Shown: positions 1-5,276 of the stretch, one piece after another
Layout: every line of letters begins with the position of its first letter
Position numbering within the stretch: position 1 is the stretch's first letter
Source of the DNA: Thermoplasmata archaeon
GTDB taxonomy: Archaea; Thermoplasmatota; Thermoplasmata; Lutacidiplasmatales; UBA184
DNA: 5,612 bases
NCBI GenBank assembly: GCA_030043865.1
Contig: JASHWZ010000164.1
Coordinates: forward strand, 1 to 5,612
Direction of reading: 5' to 3'
The notes under the pieces: generated by a model
What the model was told of the DNA's origin: nothing
The model's database searches: none
What the model saw: the letters and a program-made list of their open reading frames with translations, nothing else
Program-made: the position numbers and the translations under genes

Positions 1-462
1 GCGGTCGACCTGGACCACGGCGGCAAGGTCGGCCAGCGGCTCGGCGGCCACGCGCACTCGGACGGCATCCTCGGGATGCGGGAGTTCGCGGTCGCGATCC
101 CGCTCAAGTCGTTCGCCGACCGGCTCGACGCGCGCTCGGTGAGCCGGGTCGACCTCCACCGGGACATCCACGGGTTCACGATCCTCGACGCCCCGCGGGC
201 GATCCTGTCGATCGACGCCTCCCACTTCGTGGAGGTGTACGGCTGGACGACCCAGCGCGCGCTGATCTTCTCGAACGTCAAGTACGGCCGGTCGCCGATG
301 GTCGCCATCCGGGCGCACCCGCTCAAGCCGGCCGCGGTCGTGTTCGCGAACCCGGGCCGCGTCGACGCGCTCGCGGTGCGCCTTTCGGAGGTGGAGAACA
401 TCCCGCTGCTCGTCACCGGGCTCTCCGCCCCCGCCGTCTTGGAACGTCTCGAGGAATTGTAG
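1..462 (+). CDS. COG1709-like archaeal transcriptional regulator, C-terminal part (5' truncated by window edge)
   Basis: The frame is open from base 1 to a TAG stop at 460-462, giving 153 residues. The ATG at 76 is internal, because the coding frame and family-like sequence run on upstream of it, so the true start lies before the window. The visible part resembles the C-terminal domain of the COG1709 family of predicted archaeal regulators. It has a 'YGWTTQRALIF' block followed by 'GRSPMVAIR', then a 'LKPAAVVF' strand and a 'VDALAVRLSE..NIPLLVT' segment like a small alpha/beta domain. From memory, family members carry an N-terminal XRE-type HTH; none is visible here because that region is cut off. 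The gene ends 17 bp before the HMG-CoA synthase start, so it probably heads the mevalonate operon and may regulate it. The family call rests on remembered motif similarity; the regulatory target is inference. The sequence 'GHAHSDG' near the window start is not part of a recognisable PHP domain. Confidence 0.7.
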   Translation, partial: AVDLDHGGKVGQRLGGHAHSDGILGMREFAVAIPLKSFADRLDARSVSRVDLHRDIHGFTILDAPRAILSIDASHFVEVYGWTTQRALIFSNVKYGRSPMVAIRAHPLKPAAVVFANPGRVDALAVRLSEVENIPLLVTGLSAPAVLERLEEL

Positions 463-466
463 GTTC

Positions 467-473
467 GGAAGGG
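467..473 (+). promoter_or_regulatory. Ribosome binding site of HMG-CoA synthase
   Basis: A purine-rich GGAAGGG sits 6 bases before the ATG at 480, within the 17-bp gap after the regulator. It is an imperfect match to the archaeal GGAGGTG Shine-Dalgarno and supports the start at 480. No TATA-like element is seen in the gap, which fits co-transcription with the upstream gene. Confidence 0.45.
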
Positions 474-479
474 AAACGC

Positions 480-1532
480 ATGGACGCAGGAATCGTGAGC
501 TACGGAGCGTACGTCCCGCGGTACCGCATCACGCCGGCCGAGATCGGCCGGGTGTGGGGCTCCGACGGGGAGAGCATGGGCCAGGGCCTCAACGTGCATC
601 GCAAGAGCGTGCCCGCGCCCGACGAGGACACGATCACGATCTCGACCGAGGCGCTGCGCGTCGCGCTGATCCGGGGGGCGATCGACCCTCAGCAGATCGG
701 CGCGATCTACGTCGGGTCGGAGTCGCACCCGTACGCGGTGAAGCCGACCGCGACGGTCGTCGCGCAGGCGGTCGGCGCGACCCCGAACCTCACCGCCGCC
801 GACTTCGAATTCGCGTGCAAGGCGGGCACCGCGGCGATCCAGACGTGCCTCGGGCTCGTCGGAGCGGGGATGGTGAAGTACGGGGTCGCGATCGGCAGCG
901 ACACGAGCCAGGGTGCGCCGGGGGACGCGCTCGAGTTCTCGGCGAGCGCCGGGGGCGCCGCGTTCGTGATCGGCCGCGAGCACGTCATCGCGCGCGTCGA
1001 GCAAACGCTCTCCTACACGACCGACACGCCGGACTTCTGGCGGCGCGAGGGGCAGCGGTATCCGAGCCACAGCGGCCGGTTCACGGGCGAGCCCGCGTAC
1101 TTCCGGCACGAGACCGAGTGCGCGCGCCGGATCATGGAGGTGTCCGGGACGAGCCCGAAGGACTACGCGCACGTCGTCTTCCACCAGCCGAACGGGAAGT
1201 TCCCGCAGCGCGTGGGCAAGCAGCTCGGCTTCTCCGAGACCCAGATGCGCTACGGGCTCGTGACCCCGTACATCGGCAACACGTACTCGGGGGCGGCGCT
1301 CATCGGGCTCGCGAACGTGCTCGACCACGCCGGGCCGGGCGAGCGGGTGCTGGTCGTCGGGTACGGCTCGGGCGCCGGCTCCGACGCGTTCGACCTCACG
1401 ACGACCGACGCGATCGCGACCTACGACCGCTCGTACGGCCGACCGGTCCAGTCGTACCTGGACAGCGGGGTCGAGCTCACGTACGGCGTCTACGCGAAGT
1501 ACCGCGGCAAGATCCACATGGGGGAGAGCTGA
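480..1532 (+). CDS. Hydroxymethylglutaryl-CoA synthase, archaeal type
   Basis: The enzyme condenses acetyl-CoA with acetoacetyl-CoA to HMG-CoA, the committed precursor of the mevalonate pathway for archaeal isoprenoid lipids; it is cytosolic. The 350-residue length matches the compact archaeal family. All hallmark residues are present: Glu81 in 'GSESHPYAVKP', the nucleophile Cys113 in 'EFACKAGTAA' (codon 816-818), His235 in 'VFHQPNGKFP' (codon 1182-1184), Asn267 in 'YIGNTYSGA', and the glycine-rich 'GYGSGAGSDAF' loop at about 294-304. The block 'YTTDTPDFWRR' around 179-189 is also characteristic. The ATG at 480 gives the usual family N-terminus 'MDAGIVSYGAYVPRYRI'. It lies 17 bp after the regulator and its stop is 2 bp before the thiolase start. 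In archaea studied structurally it works in a complex with thiolase and a DUF35 protein. Nothing suggests loss of function here, in contrast to the next gene. Confidence 0.96.
   Translation: MDAGIVSYGAYVPRYRITPAEIGRVWGSDGESMGQGLNVHRKSVPAPDEDTITISTEALRVALIRGAIDPQQIGAIYVGSESHPYAVKPTATVVAQAVGATPNLTAADFEFACKAGTAAIQTCLGLVGAGMVKYGVAIGSDTSQGAPGDALEFSASAGGAAFVIGREHVIARVEQTLSYTTDTPDFWRREGQRYPSHSGRFTGEPAYFRHETECARRIMEVSGTSPKDYAHVVFHQPNGKFPQRVGKQLGFSETQMRYGLVTPYIGNTYSGAALIGLANVLDHAGPGERVLVVGYGSGAGSDAFDLTTTDAIATYDRSYGRPVQSYLDSGVELTYGVYAKYRGKIHMGES
1520..1526 (+). promoter_or_regulatory. Ribosome binding site that decides the GTG start of the thiolase
   Basis: GGGGGAG lies inside the end of the HMG-CoA synthase gene, 8 bases before the GTG at 1535. 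It supports GTG 1535 over the in-frame ATG at 1564, which would remove the conserved 'RDVAVLGVG' N-terminal strand. Confidence 0.6.
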
Positions 1533-1534
1533 CC

Positions 1535-2704
1535 GTGCGCGACGTCGCCGTGCTCGGCGTCGGCATGACGAAGTTCGGCGAGCTGTGGGACCGCTCGTTC
1601 CGCGAGATCGGGATCGAGGCGGGCCTCCAGGCGCTGGTCGACGCGAAGCTCTCCTCGAGCGACCTCGGGGCGCTGTTCCTCGGGAACATGGCGTCGGGCT
1701 CGCTGATCGACCAGGAGCACATCGGCCCCCTGATCCTCGACTACGCGGGGCTCGGCGCCCGCCACCTGCCGGCGGTCCGGGTCGAGGGCGGCGGGGCGTC
1801 GGGTTCGCTCGCGCTCCACCAGGGGTACCTCGCGGTCGCGAGCGGCCTCTACGACTTCGTCGTCGTCGGCGGAGCAGAGAAGCTCACCGACGTGCCCGAC
1901 GCGACGGGCAACCAGATCACGAGCTCGACGGCCGACCACGAGTGGGAGGTCGTCTTCGGCGGGACGCTCCCCGCGCTCTGGGCGCTCATCGCCCGTCGGC
2001 ACATGCACGAGTACGGGACGACCCGCGAGCAGCTCGCCCGCGTCGCGGTGCACGCCCACGAGATGGGCGCGAAGAACCCGAACGCGCACTACCGCAACAA
2101 GGTCTCGCTCGAGCAGGTGCTCGGCGCGGGGCCGGTGGCCGAGCCGCTCGGGGTGTTCGACTGCGCGCCCCTCTCCGACGGCGCCGCGGCGGTCGTCCTC
2201 GGCCCGATGGAGACCGCGCGGAAGTACACGGACCAGCCGATCCGGATCGCGGCGAGCCACGTCGCGTGCGACGCGATGGCGGTCCAGCACCGCCGGGACG
2301 TCACGACGCTCGACTCGACCGTCGTCGCCGCCCGTCGCGCGTTCGACCAGGCACGGCGCGCGCCGAAGGACATTGACGTCGCGGAGATCAACGACGCGTA
2401 CACGATCAGCGCGCTCGTGGCGCTCGAGGACCTCGGGTTCTCCGAGAAAGGACGCGGGGGGCCCGACTTCGAGGCCGGACGGTTCGCGCTCGGCGGCGAG
2501 ATGCCGGTGAACACCTCGGGCGGGCTGAAGGCGCAGGGGCGCCCGTTCGGCGCGGTCGGCGTGGCCCAGGTCGTGGAGCTGGTCCGCCAGCTCCGGGGGA
2601 CGGCGAAGGACCGCCAGGTCCCGAACGCGACCCTCGCGCTCGCCCACGACGTCGGAGGGACCGGGGCGACGAGCGTCGTGACGCTGCTCGAGGCGGCGAC
2701 GTAA
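1535..2704 (+). CDS. Thiolase-family protein of the HMG-CoA synthase complex, with substituted active-site residues (possible pseudoenzyme)
   Basis: The gene encodes 389 residues starting at GTG 1535, two bases after the synthase stop. The N-terminus 'MRDVAVLGVGMTKFGELWD' is typical of archaeal SCP2-type thiolases that pair with HMG-CoA synthase and make acetoacetyl-CoA from two acetyl-CoA. Family landmarks are intact: 'QEHIGPLI' (about 61-68), 'VVVGGAEKLTDV', 'FDCAPLSDGAAAV', 'EDLGF', 'NTSGGLKAQG' (about 326-335) and 'AHDVGGTGAT' (370-379). The catalytic positions are not. Where relatives read VEAACASG with the nucleophilic Cys, this protein reads VEGGGASG (Gly87, codon GGG 1793-1795). Where relatives read HDCF or HDAF it reads NDAY (Asn286, codon 2390-2392). 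The GHPxGA motif reads GRPFGA (Arg336, codon CGC 2540-2542). The frame is otherwise undamaged, with no internal stop or indel, so it is not an obvious pseudogene. Seen: the substitutions. Known: the roles of those positions. Inferred: loss of ordinary thiolase chemistry with a retained structural or channelling role. Acetoacetyl-CoA may then come from another thiolase. Confidence 0.9.
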   Translation: MRDVAVLGVGMTKFGELWDRSFREIGIEAGLQALVDAKLSSSDLGALFLGNMASGSLIDQEHIGPLILDYAGLGARHLPAVRVEGGGASGSLALHQGYLAVASGLYDFVVVGGAEKLTDVPDATGNQITSSTADHEWEVVFGGTLPALWALIARRHMHEYGTTREQLARVAVHAHEMGAKNPNAHYRNKVSLEQVLGAGPVAEPLGVFDCAPLSDGAAAVVLGPMETARKYTDQPIRIAASHVACDAMAVQHRRDVTTLDSTVVAARRAFDQARRAPKDIDVAEINDAYTISALVALEDLGFSEKGRGGPDFEAGRFALGGEMPVNTSGGLKAQGRPFGAVGVAQVVELVRQLRGTAKDRQVPNATLALAHDVGGTGATSVVTLLEAAT

Positions 2705-2710
2705 GGGGGA
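2705..2710 (+). promoter_or_regulatory. Ribosome binding site of the DUF35 gene
   Basis: GGGGGA immediately follows the thiolase stop, three bases before the ATG at 2714. It is a fair purine-rich match and fits tight operon spacing, although the spacer is short. Confidence 0.4.
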
Positions 2711-2713
2711 CCG

Positions 2714-3202
2714 ATGTCGATCGCTCGTTTCTGGCGCGAGACGCCGCGGCGGTACAACCTCGGCGGGTCGAAGTGCACGATGTGCGGAACGGTCTACTTC
2801 CCCCCGCGGGCGGTCTGCCCGACGTGCGCCCATCACCGGGAGTCGATCGGCAAGATGGTCCCGTTCCAGCTCTCGGGCGACGGCGAGGTGTTCTCGTACA
2901 CGACCGTCCACGAGGCGGCGGAGGGGTTCGAGATGCAGGTGCCGTACGTGCTGGCGCTCGTCCGCACGGTCGAGGGCCCGATCCTCACCGGACAGATCGT
3001 CGACCTCGCGCCGGAGGAGGTCCGCATCGGGCTCAAGGTCCGGGCGACGTTCCGCAAGCTCCGGGAGGAGGGGAGGGCCGGCGTGATCCACTACGGCTAC
3101 AAGTTCGCTCCCGCCGAGGAGCTTCCCGGGCCCCGCCCCGGCGGGCCGCGGGCGGCGGTCGGGGCCCGGACGGCCCCCGAGAGCGACCGGGCGTCCGCGT
3201 GA
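2714..3202 (+). CDS. DUF35 zinc-ribbon/OB-fold protein, thiolase-HMG-CoA synthase bridging subunit
   Basis: This 162-residue protein has the two-part build of the DUF35 (rubredoxin-like zinc ribbon plus OB-fold, acyl-CoA-associated) family. An N-terminal helix 'SIARFWRETPRRYNL' is followed by a zinc ribbon with ligands Cys21, Cys24, Cys35 and Cys38 ('KCTMCG' and 'VCPTCA'). An OB-fold follows at about 48-132, with 'GEVFSYTTVHEA', 'YVLALVRTVEGP', 'LTGQIVDL' and 'GLKVRATFRKL'. In the archaeal complex with known structure the DUF35 protein bridges thiolase and HMG-CoA synthase and helps form a shared CoA-binding site that channels acetoacetyl-CoA. Residues 133-162 form a Pro/Gly/Ala/Arg-rich tail beyond the OB-fold, probably disordered. 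The gene starts 9 bp after the thiolase stop and its TGA overlaps the GTG of the next gene. All four zinc ligands are intact, so the scaffold role looks preserved even though the thiolase active site is altered. Confidence 0.92.
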   Translation: MSIARFWRETPRRYNLGGSKCTMCGTVYFPPRAVCPTCAHHRESIGKMVPFQLSGDGEVFSYTTVHEAAEGFEMQVPYVLALVRTVEGPILTGQIVDLAPEEVRIGLKVRATFRKLREEGRAGVIHYGYKFAPAEELPGPRPGGPRAAVGARTAPESDRASA

Positions 3203-3978
3203 GCGCCCCCGAGCGAAGGAACGGCGCGTCGCCTCCTCCGGAGGAGGAGCCGCCGGCCGACGAGGAGTTCGCGCGAACGTACGCCGCCGGCTACGAGGAG
3301 GGCGTGCGGAGCTCGCTGCGGGAGGTCCTCCAGCACGCGTCGCGGGGCCACACCGCGCAGGAGCTCCGCATCCTCATCGAGAGCCGGCTCGCCCGGCTGG
3401 ACGAGGAGGTCGAGCTGAAGCGACGGAGCCTGCTCGCTCCGCCGCGACGCCCGGCCTGGGGTTCGCTATTGCGCGCCCCGCAATCCGCCCGCCCCTGGTC
3501 GCCGCCGCTCGCCGGCGGCGCCGCGGTGCCGGCGCGCCTCACTCCCGGGCGCAGCGTGCTCGTGCGCGAGGAGCGGCCCGCGAAGGCGGTCGACCTCCTG
3601 CGGGCGAGCGTCCACGACTTCGCGCGGACGGCCCTCGTGTCGCTCCGCCCCCCCGACGTGCCGGGGCTCTCGAAGGAGCGGCGGCTCGACATCGTGCCGA
3701 GCGGCTCGGAGCTCGCGAACGGCGGTCAGCTCACGCCCGGTGAGATCGGCGGGCACCTGCGGGGGCCGATGGAGGCGCCGGGCGGGGCGCTCGTCTACGT
3801 CGACGCCCTCGACTACCTCGCGAGCGAGTACGGCCTCGACCTGATGCTCAAGTTCACCCAGTGGCTCGTCAGCCAGGTCGAGGCGACGTCGTCGGCGCTG
3901 ATCGTCTCGTTCGACCGCCGGTCGCTCGACACCCGCGAGATGAGCCGGTTCGAGCGGCCGTTCGCGACGGTCGTCTAG
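3199..3978 (+). CDS. DUF835 domain protein with N-terminal helical region
   Basis: The GTG at 3199 overlaps the DUF35 stop (GTGA, 4 bases), giving 259 residues and suggesting translational coupling; no clear Shine-Dalgarno is seen. The frame stays open further upstream to an ATG at 2773, but that stretch is the shadow of the DUF35 gene and reads as Arg/Gly-rich nonsense. Residues 1-22 are acidic and Pro-rich. Residues about 23-78 are predicted helical and charged ('GYEEGVRSSLREVLQ', 'ARLDEEVELKRRSLL'), possibly a coiled coil. Residues 80-116 form a Pro/Ala/Arg-rich linker. Residues about 117-255 match DUF835: 'GRSVLVREERPAKAVDLL', a 'TALVSLRPP' strand, 'GALVYVDALDYLASEYG' and 'LKFTQWLVSQVEATSSAL', ending 'LDTREMSRFERPF'. 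DUF835 is a mostly archaeal domain without an established biochemical function, often attached to sensory or signalling modules. No membrane segment is seen. Its place in a mevalonate operon hints at a regulatory or assembly role; that is inference only. Confidence 0.85.
   Translation: MSAPERRNGASPPPEEEPPADEEFARTYAAGYEEGVRSSLREVLQHASRGHTAQELRILIESRLARLDEEVELKRRSLLAPPRRPAWGSLLRAPQSARPWSPPLAGGAAVPARLTPGRSVLVREERPAKAVDLLRASVHDFARTALVSLRPPDVPGLSKERRLDIVPSGSELANGGQLTPGEIGGHLRGPMEAPGGALVYVDALDYLASEYGLDLMLKFTQWLVSQVEATSSALIVSFDRRSLDTREMSRFERPFATVV
3232..3247. repeat. 16-bp perfect palindrome inside the DUF835 gene start
   Basis: CCTCCTCCGGAGGAGG reads the same on both strands. It lies 33 bases after the GTG start and encodes the acidic Pro/Glu stretch. 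It could form a short mRNA hairpin around an internal GGAGG, but in GC-rich DNA such a palindrome may be chance and codon content explains it. Confidence 0.3.
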
Positions 3979-4012
3979 CGCGGGCGCTCTCCGGCCCGCA
4001 TCCGCCCCTCCA

Positions 4013-4025
4013 CCCAAAAGAATAG
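4013..4025 (+). promoter_or_regulatory. Possible archaeal promoter (TATA-like AT-rich patch) for the glycosyltransferase
   Basis: The gap 3979-4061 between the DUF835 and glycosyltransferase genes is GC-rich except for CCCAAAAGAATAG. The A/T run (4016-4024) is centred about 42 bases before the ATG at 4062. If it acts as a TATA box, transcription would start about 26 bases later, near 4046, leaving a short leader of about 15 bases. No Shine-Dalgarno is visible before the ATG, which would fit a short-leader or leaderless style of initiation. The match to a TATA consensus is poor. Confidence 0.35.
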
Positions 4026-4040
4026 GACCTCCGGCGGTCC
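4025..4040. repeat. Short inverted repeat upstream of the glycosyltransferase
   Basis: GGACC (4025-4029) and GGTCC (4036-4040) form a perfect 5-bp stem around the 6-base loop TCCGGC, directly after the AT-rich patch. It could be a small operator or an mRNA hairpin. No T-run follows, so it is not a convincing terminator of the upstream operon. It may also be chance. Confidence 0.3.
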
Positions 4041-4061
4041 CGTCGGGGCCGAGCGCGGGCG

Positions 4062-5276
4062 ATGAACGTCGTCTTCTACACCGACTCCTACCCGCCGATG
4101 CGGGACGGGGTCGCGGCCGTGACCGACGGCCTCGCGCGAGCGATCCGGCGGCTCGGCCATTCGGTCCGGATCTTCGCCCCGCACCCGATCGTCGGCGCGC
4201 CGACCGAGGAGACGGTCGTGGACGGCATCGCCCTCACGCGCCTCCGGTCGCTGCCCGTGCCCCTGTACCCCCAGTACCGGTGGCCGCTCAACCCGTTCGC
4301 GTTGCTCCGCCAGAACCGGGGGATCGGGCAGGCGGATGTCCTGCACATCCACTCCCCGGGCGGCATCGGGAGCGCGGGGTTCCTCACGTCGCGTCGGTTC
4401 GGCCTGCCGCTCGTGGGGACGTTCCACACGAACATCGCCGAGATGGAAACGAGCGTCCCGTCGCTGTTCCTCGTGCCGACGTTCTTCCGGGTCGCCGCAT
4501 GGTACAACCTCGGCACGTACTGGCGATGCGACGTCGCGACGGCCCCGACGGTCGCCGCGAGGAACGCGCTCCTCTCCCGGGCGAAGAAGCCGTTCCGCCA
4601 CCCGGTCGAGATCGTCCCGAACGGGATCGACGTCGACCGGTTCCGACCCGGCCTCGTCGTGCCGGACTGGCGCGCCCGATGCGGTCTCCCCCCGGACCCG
4701 CTCGTCACCTACCTGGGGCGCCTCACGCTCGACAAGGGGATCCACCGGTTCCTCGACGCGGTCGAGGAGAGCCTCCGCCGCACCGACCTGGTCGCGGTCG
4801 TGGGCGGTTCCGGACCGGAAGAGGCGGCGGTCCGGGAGCGGATCCGGACGAGCCCCCGGCTGCTCGAGCGGGTCCGGTACGTCGGCCCGGTCGCGGAGGA
4901 GGAGAAGGCGTCGCTGCTCTCCCAGACGGACCTCTTCGTCCTGCCGTCGACCTCCGACACGTCCAGCGTCGCGCTGATGGAAGCGATGGCGTCCGGCACG
5001 ATGGTGATCGCCCCGAGCTCGGGCGGGGCCGCCGAGGTCGTCGAGGACGGCGTCACCGGGCGACGGGTGCCCGTGCTCGAACCGGGCGCCCTCGCGGCGG
5101 CGATCGGCGACCTCGTCGACCGGGCCGAGGATCGGCGACGGATCGCCCGGCAATCGGCCGAGCGGGTCCGCCGCACCTCGTCGCTCGACACGATGGCCCG
5201 TCGCTTTATCTCTCTCTACGAGCTGGCAATCACGAGCCGGAGCTCTCGTGACGGCCGTTTCTCATCCGGAGCTTGA
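4062..5276 (+). CDS. GT4-family glycosyltransferase (GT-B fold)
   Basis: The 404-residue length is normal for retaining GT4 enzymes, which move a sugar from a nucleotide donor to a lipid, glycan or small acceptor, usually at the cytosolic membrane face. The N-terminal Rossmann domain starts 'MNVVFYTDSYPPMRDGVA' with the glycine loop near 16. It continues with 'ADVLHIHSPGG' (91-101) and 'LVGTFHTNIAEM' (117-128). The C-terminal domain has 'EIVPNGIDVDRFRPG' (183-197), 'TYLGRLTLDKGI' with Arg220 and Lys225 for donor phosphates, 'GGSGPEEA' (248-255), and 'PSTSDTSSVALMEAMASG' (295-312). The last is the EX7E motif in the form Asp299...Glu307; Asp at the first position is probably tolerated, as I recall it in some lipid and mannosyl transferases of this family. 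The overall pattern is closest in style to alpha-glucosyl-diacylglycerol synthase or GDP-mannose-type enzymes, but donor and acceptor cannot be read. No transmembrane helix or signal peptide is seen. It sits 83 bp after the mevalonate operon and overlaps the next gene by 29 bp. Confidence 0.92.
   Translation: MNVVFYTDSYPPMRDGVAAVTDGLARAIRRLGHSVRIFAPHPIVGAPTEETVVDGIALTRLRSLPVPLYPQYRWPLNPFALLRQNRGIGQADVLHIHSPGGIGSAGFLTSRRFGLPLVGTFHTNIAEMETSVPSLFLVPTFFRVAAWYNLGTYWRCDVATAPTVAARNALLSRAKKPFRHPVEIVPNGIDVDRFRPGLVVPDWRARCGLPPDPLVTYLGRLTLDKGIHRFLDAVEESLRRTDLVAVVGGSGPEEAAVRERIRTSPRLLERVRYVGPVAEEEKASLLSQTDLFVLPSTSDTSSVALMEAMASGTMVIAPSSGGAAEVVEDGVTGRRVPVLEPGALAAAIGDLVDRAEDRRRIARQSAERVRRTSSLDTMARRFISLYELAITSRSSRDGRFSSGA
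5204..5210 (+). promoter_or_regulatory. Possible internal TATA-like element for the downstream gene
   Basis: CTTTATC stands out in GC-rich coding DNA near the end of the glycosyltransferase gene, about 41 bases before the GTG at 5248. An archaeal TATA box there would place transcription start near 5233 with a leader of about 15 bases. It also encodes ordinary residues of the glycosyltransferase (Arg-Phe-Ile), so the match may be coincidental. Confidence 0.25.
5238..5242 (+). promoter_or_regulatory. Ribosome binding site supporting the GTG start at 5248
   Basis: CGGAG lies 5 bases before GTG 5248, inside the end of the glycosyltransferase gene. It is the main reason for choosing this start for the downstream gene, which has no nearby in-frame ATG. 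Confidence 0.4.

Noticed and set aside
46..78. 'GHAHSDG' as the metal-binding start of a PHP-type phosphoesterase
   Set aside because: The following residues lack the rest of the PHP motifs and instead continue into the COG1709-like domain.
554..1534. In-frame upstream extension of the thiolase to an ATG at 554, giving an apparent 716-residue fusion
   Set aside because: The extra part is an Arg/Gly/Ala-rich out-of-frame reading of the HMG-CoA synthase gene. The conserved thiolase N-terminus begins at GTG 1535 behind a good ribosome binding site.
1490..3091. Long antisense frame of 533 residues
   Set aside because: It lies opposite the thiolase and DUF35 genes, is rich in Arg, Asp and Val as expected for a GC-rich shadow frame, and has no recognisable domain.
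2773..3198. Upstream ATG start for the DUF835 gene
   Set aside because: The added residues are a frame-shifted reading of DUF35. GTG 3199 in the GTGA overlap is the sensible start.
3979..4020. Terminator after the DUF835 gene
   Set aside because: There is no T-rich run, and no hairpin before the AT-rich patch that I can support.
3975..5153. Antisense frame of 392 residues opposite the glycosyltransferase
   Set aside because: Composition is dominated by Arg, Asp, Glu and Pro with no motifs, while the + strand carries a full GT4 enzyme.
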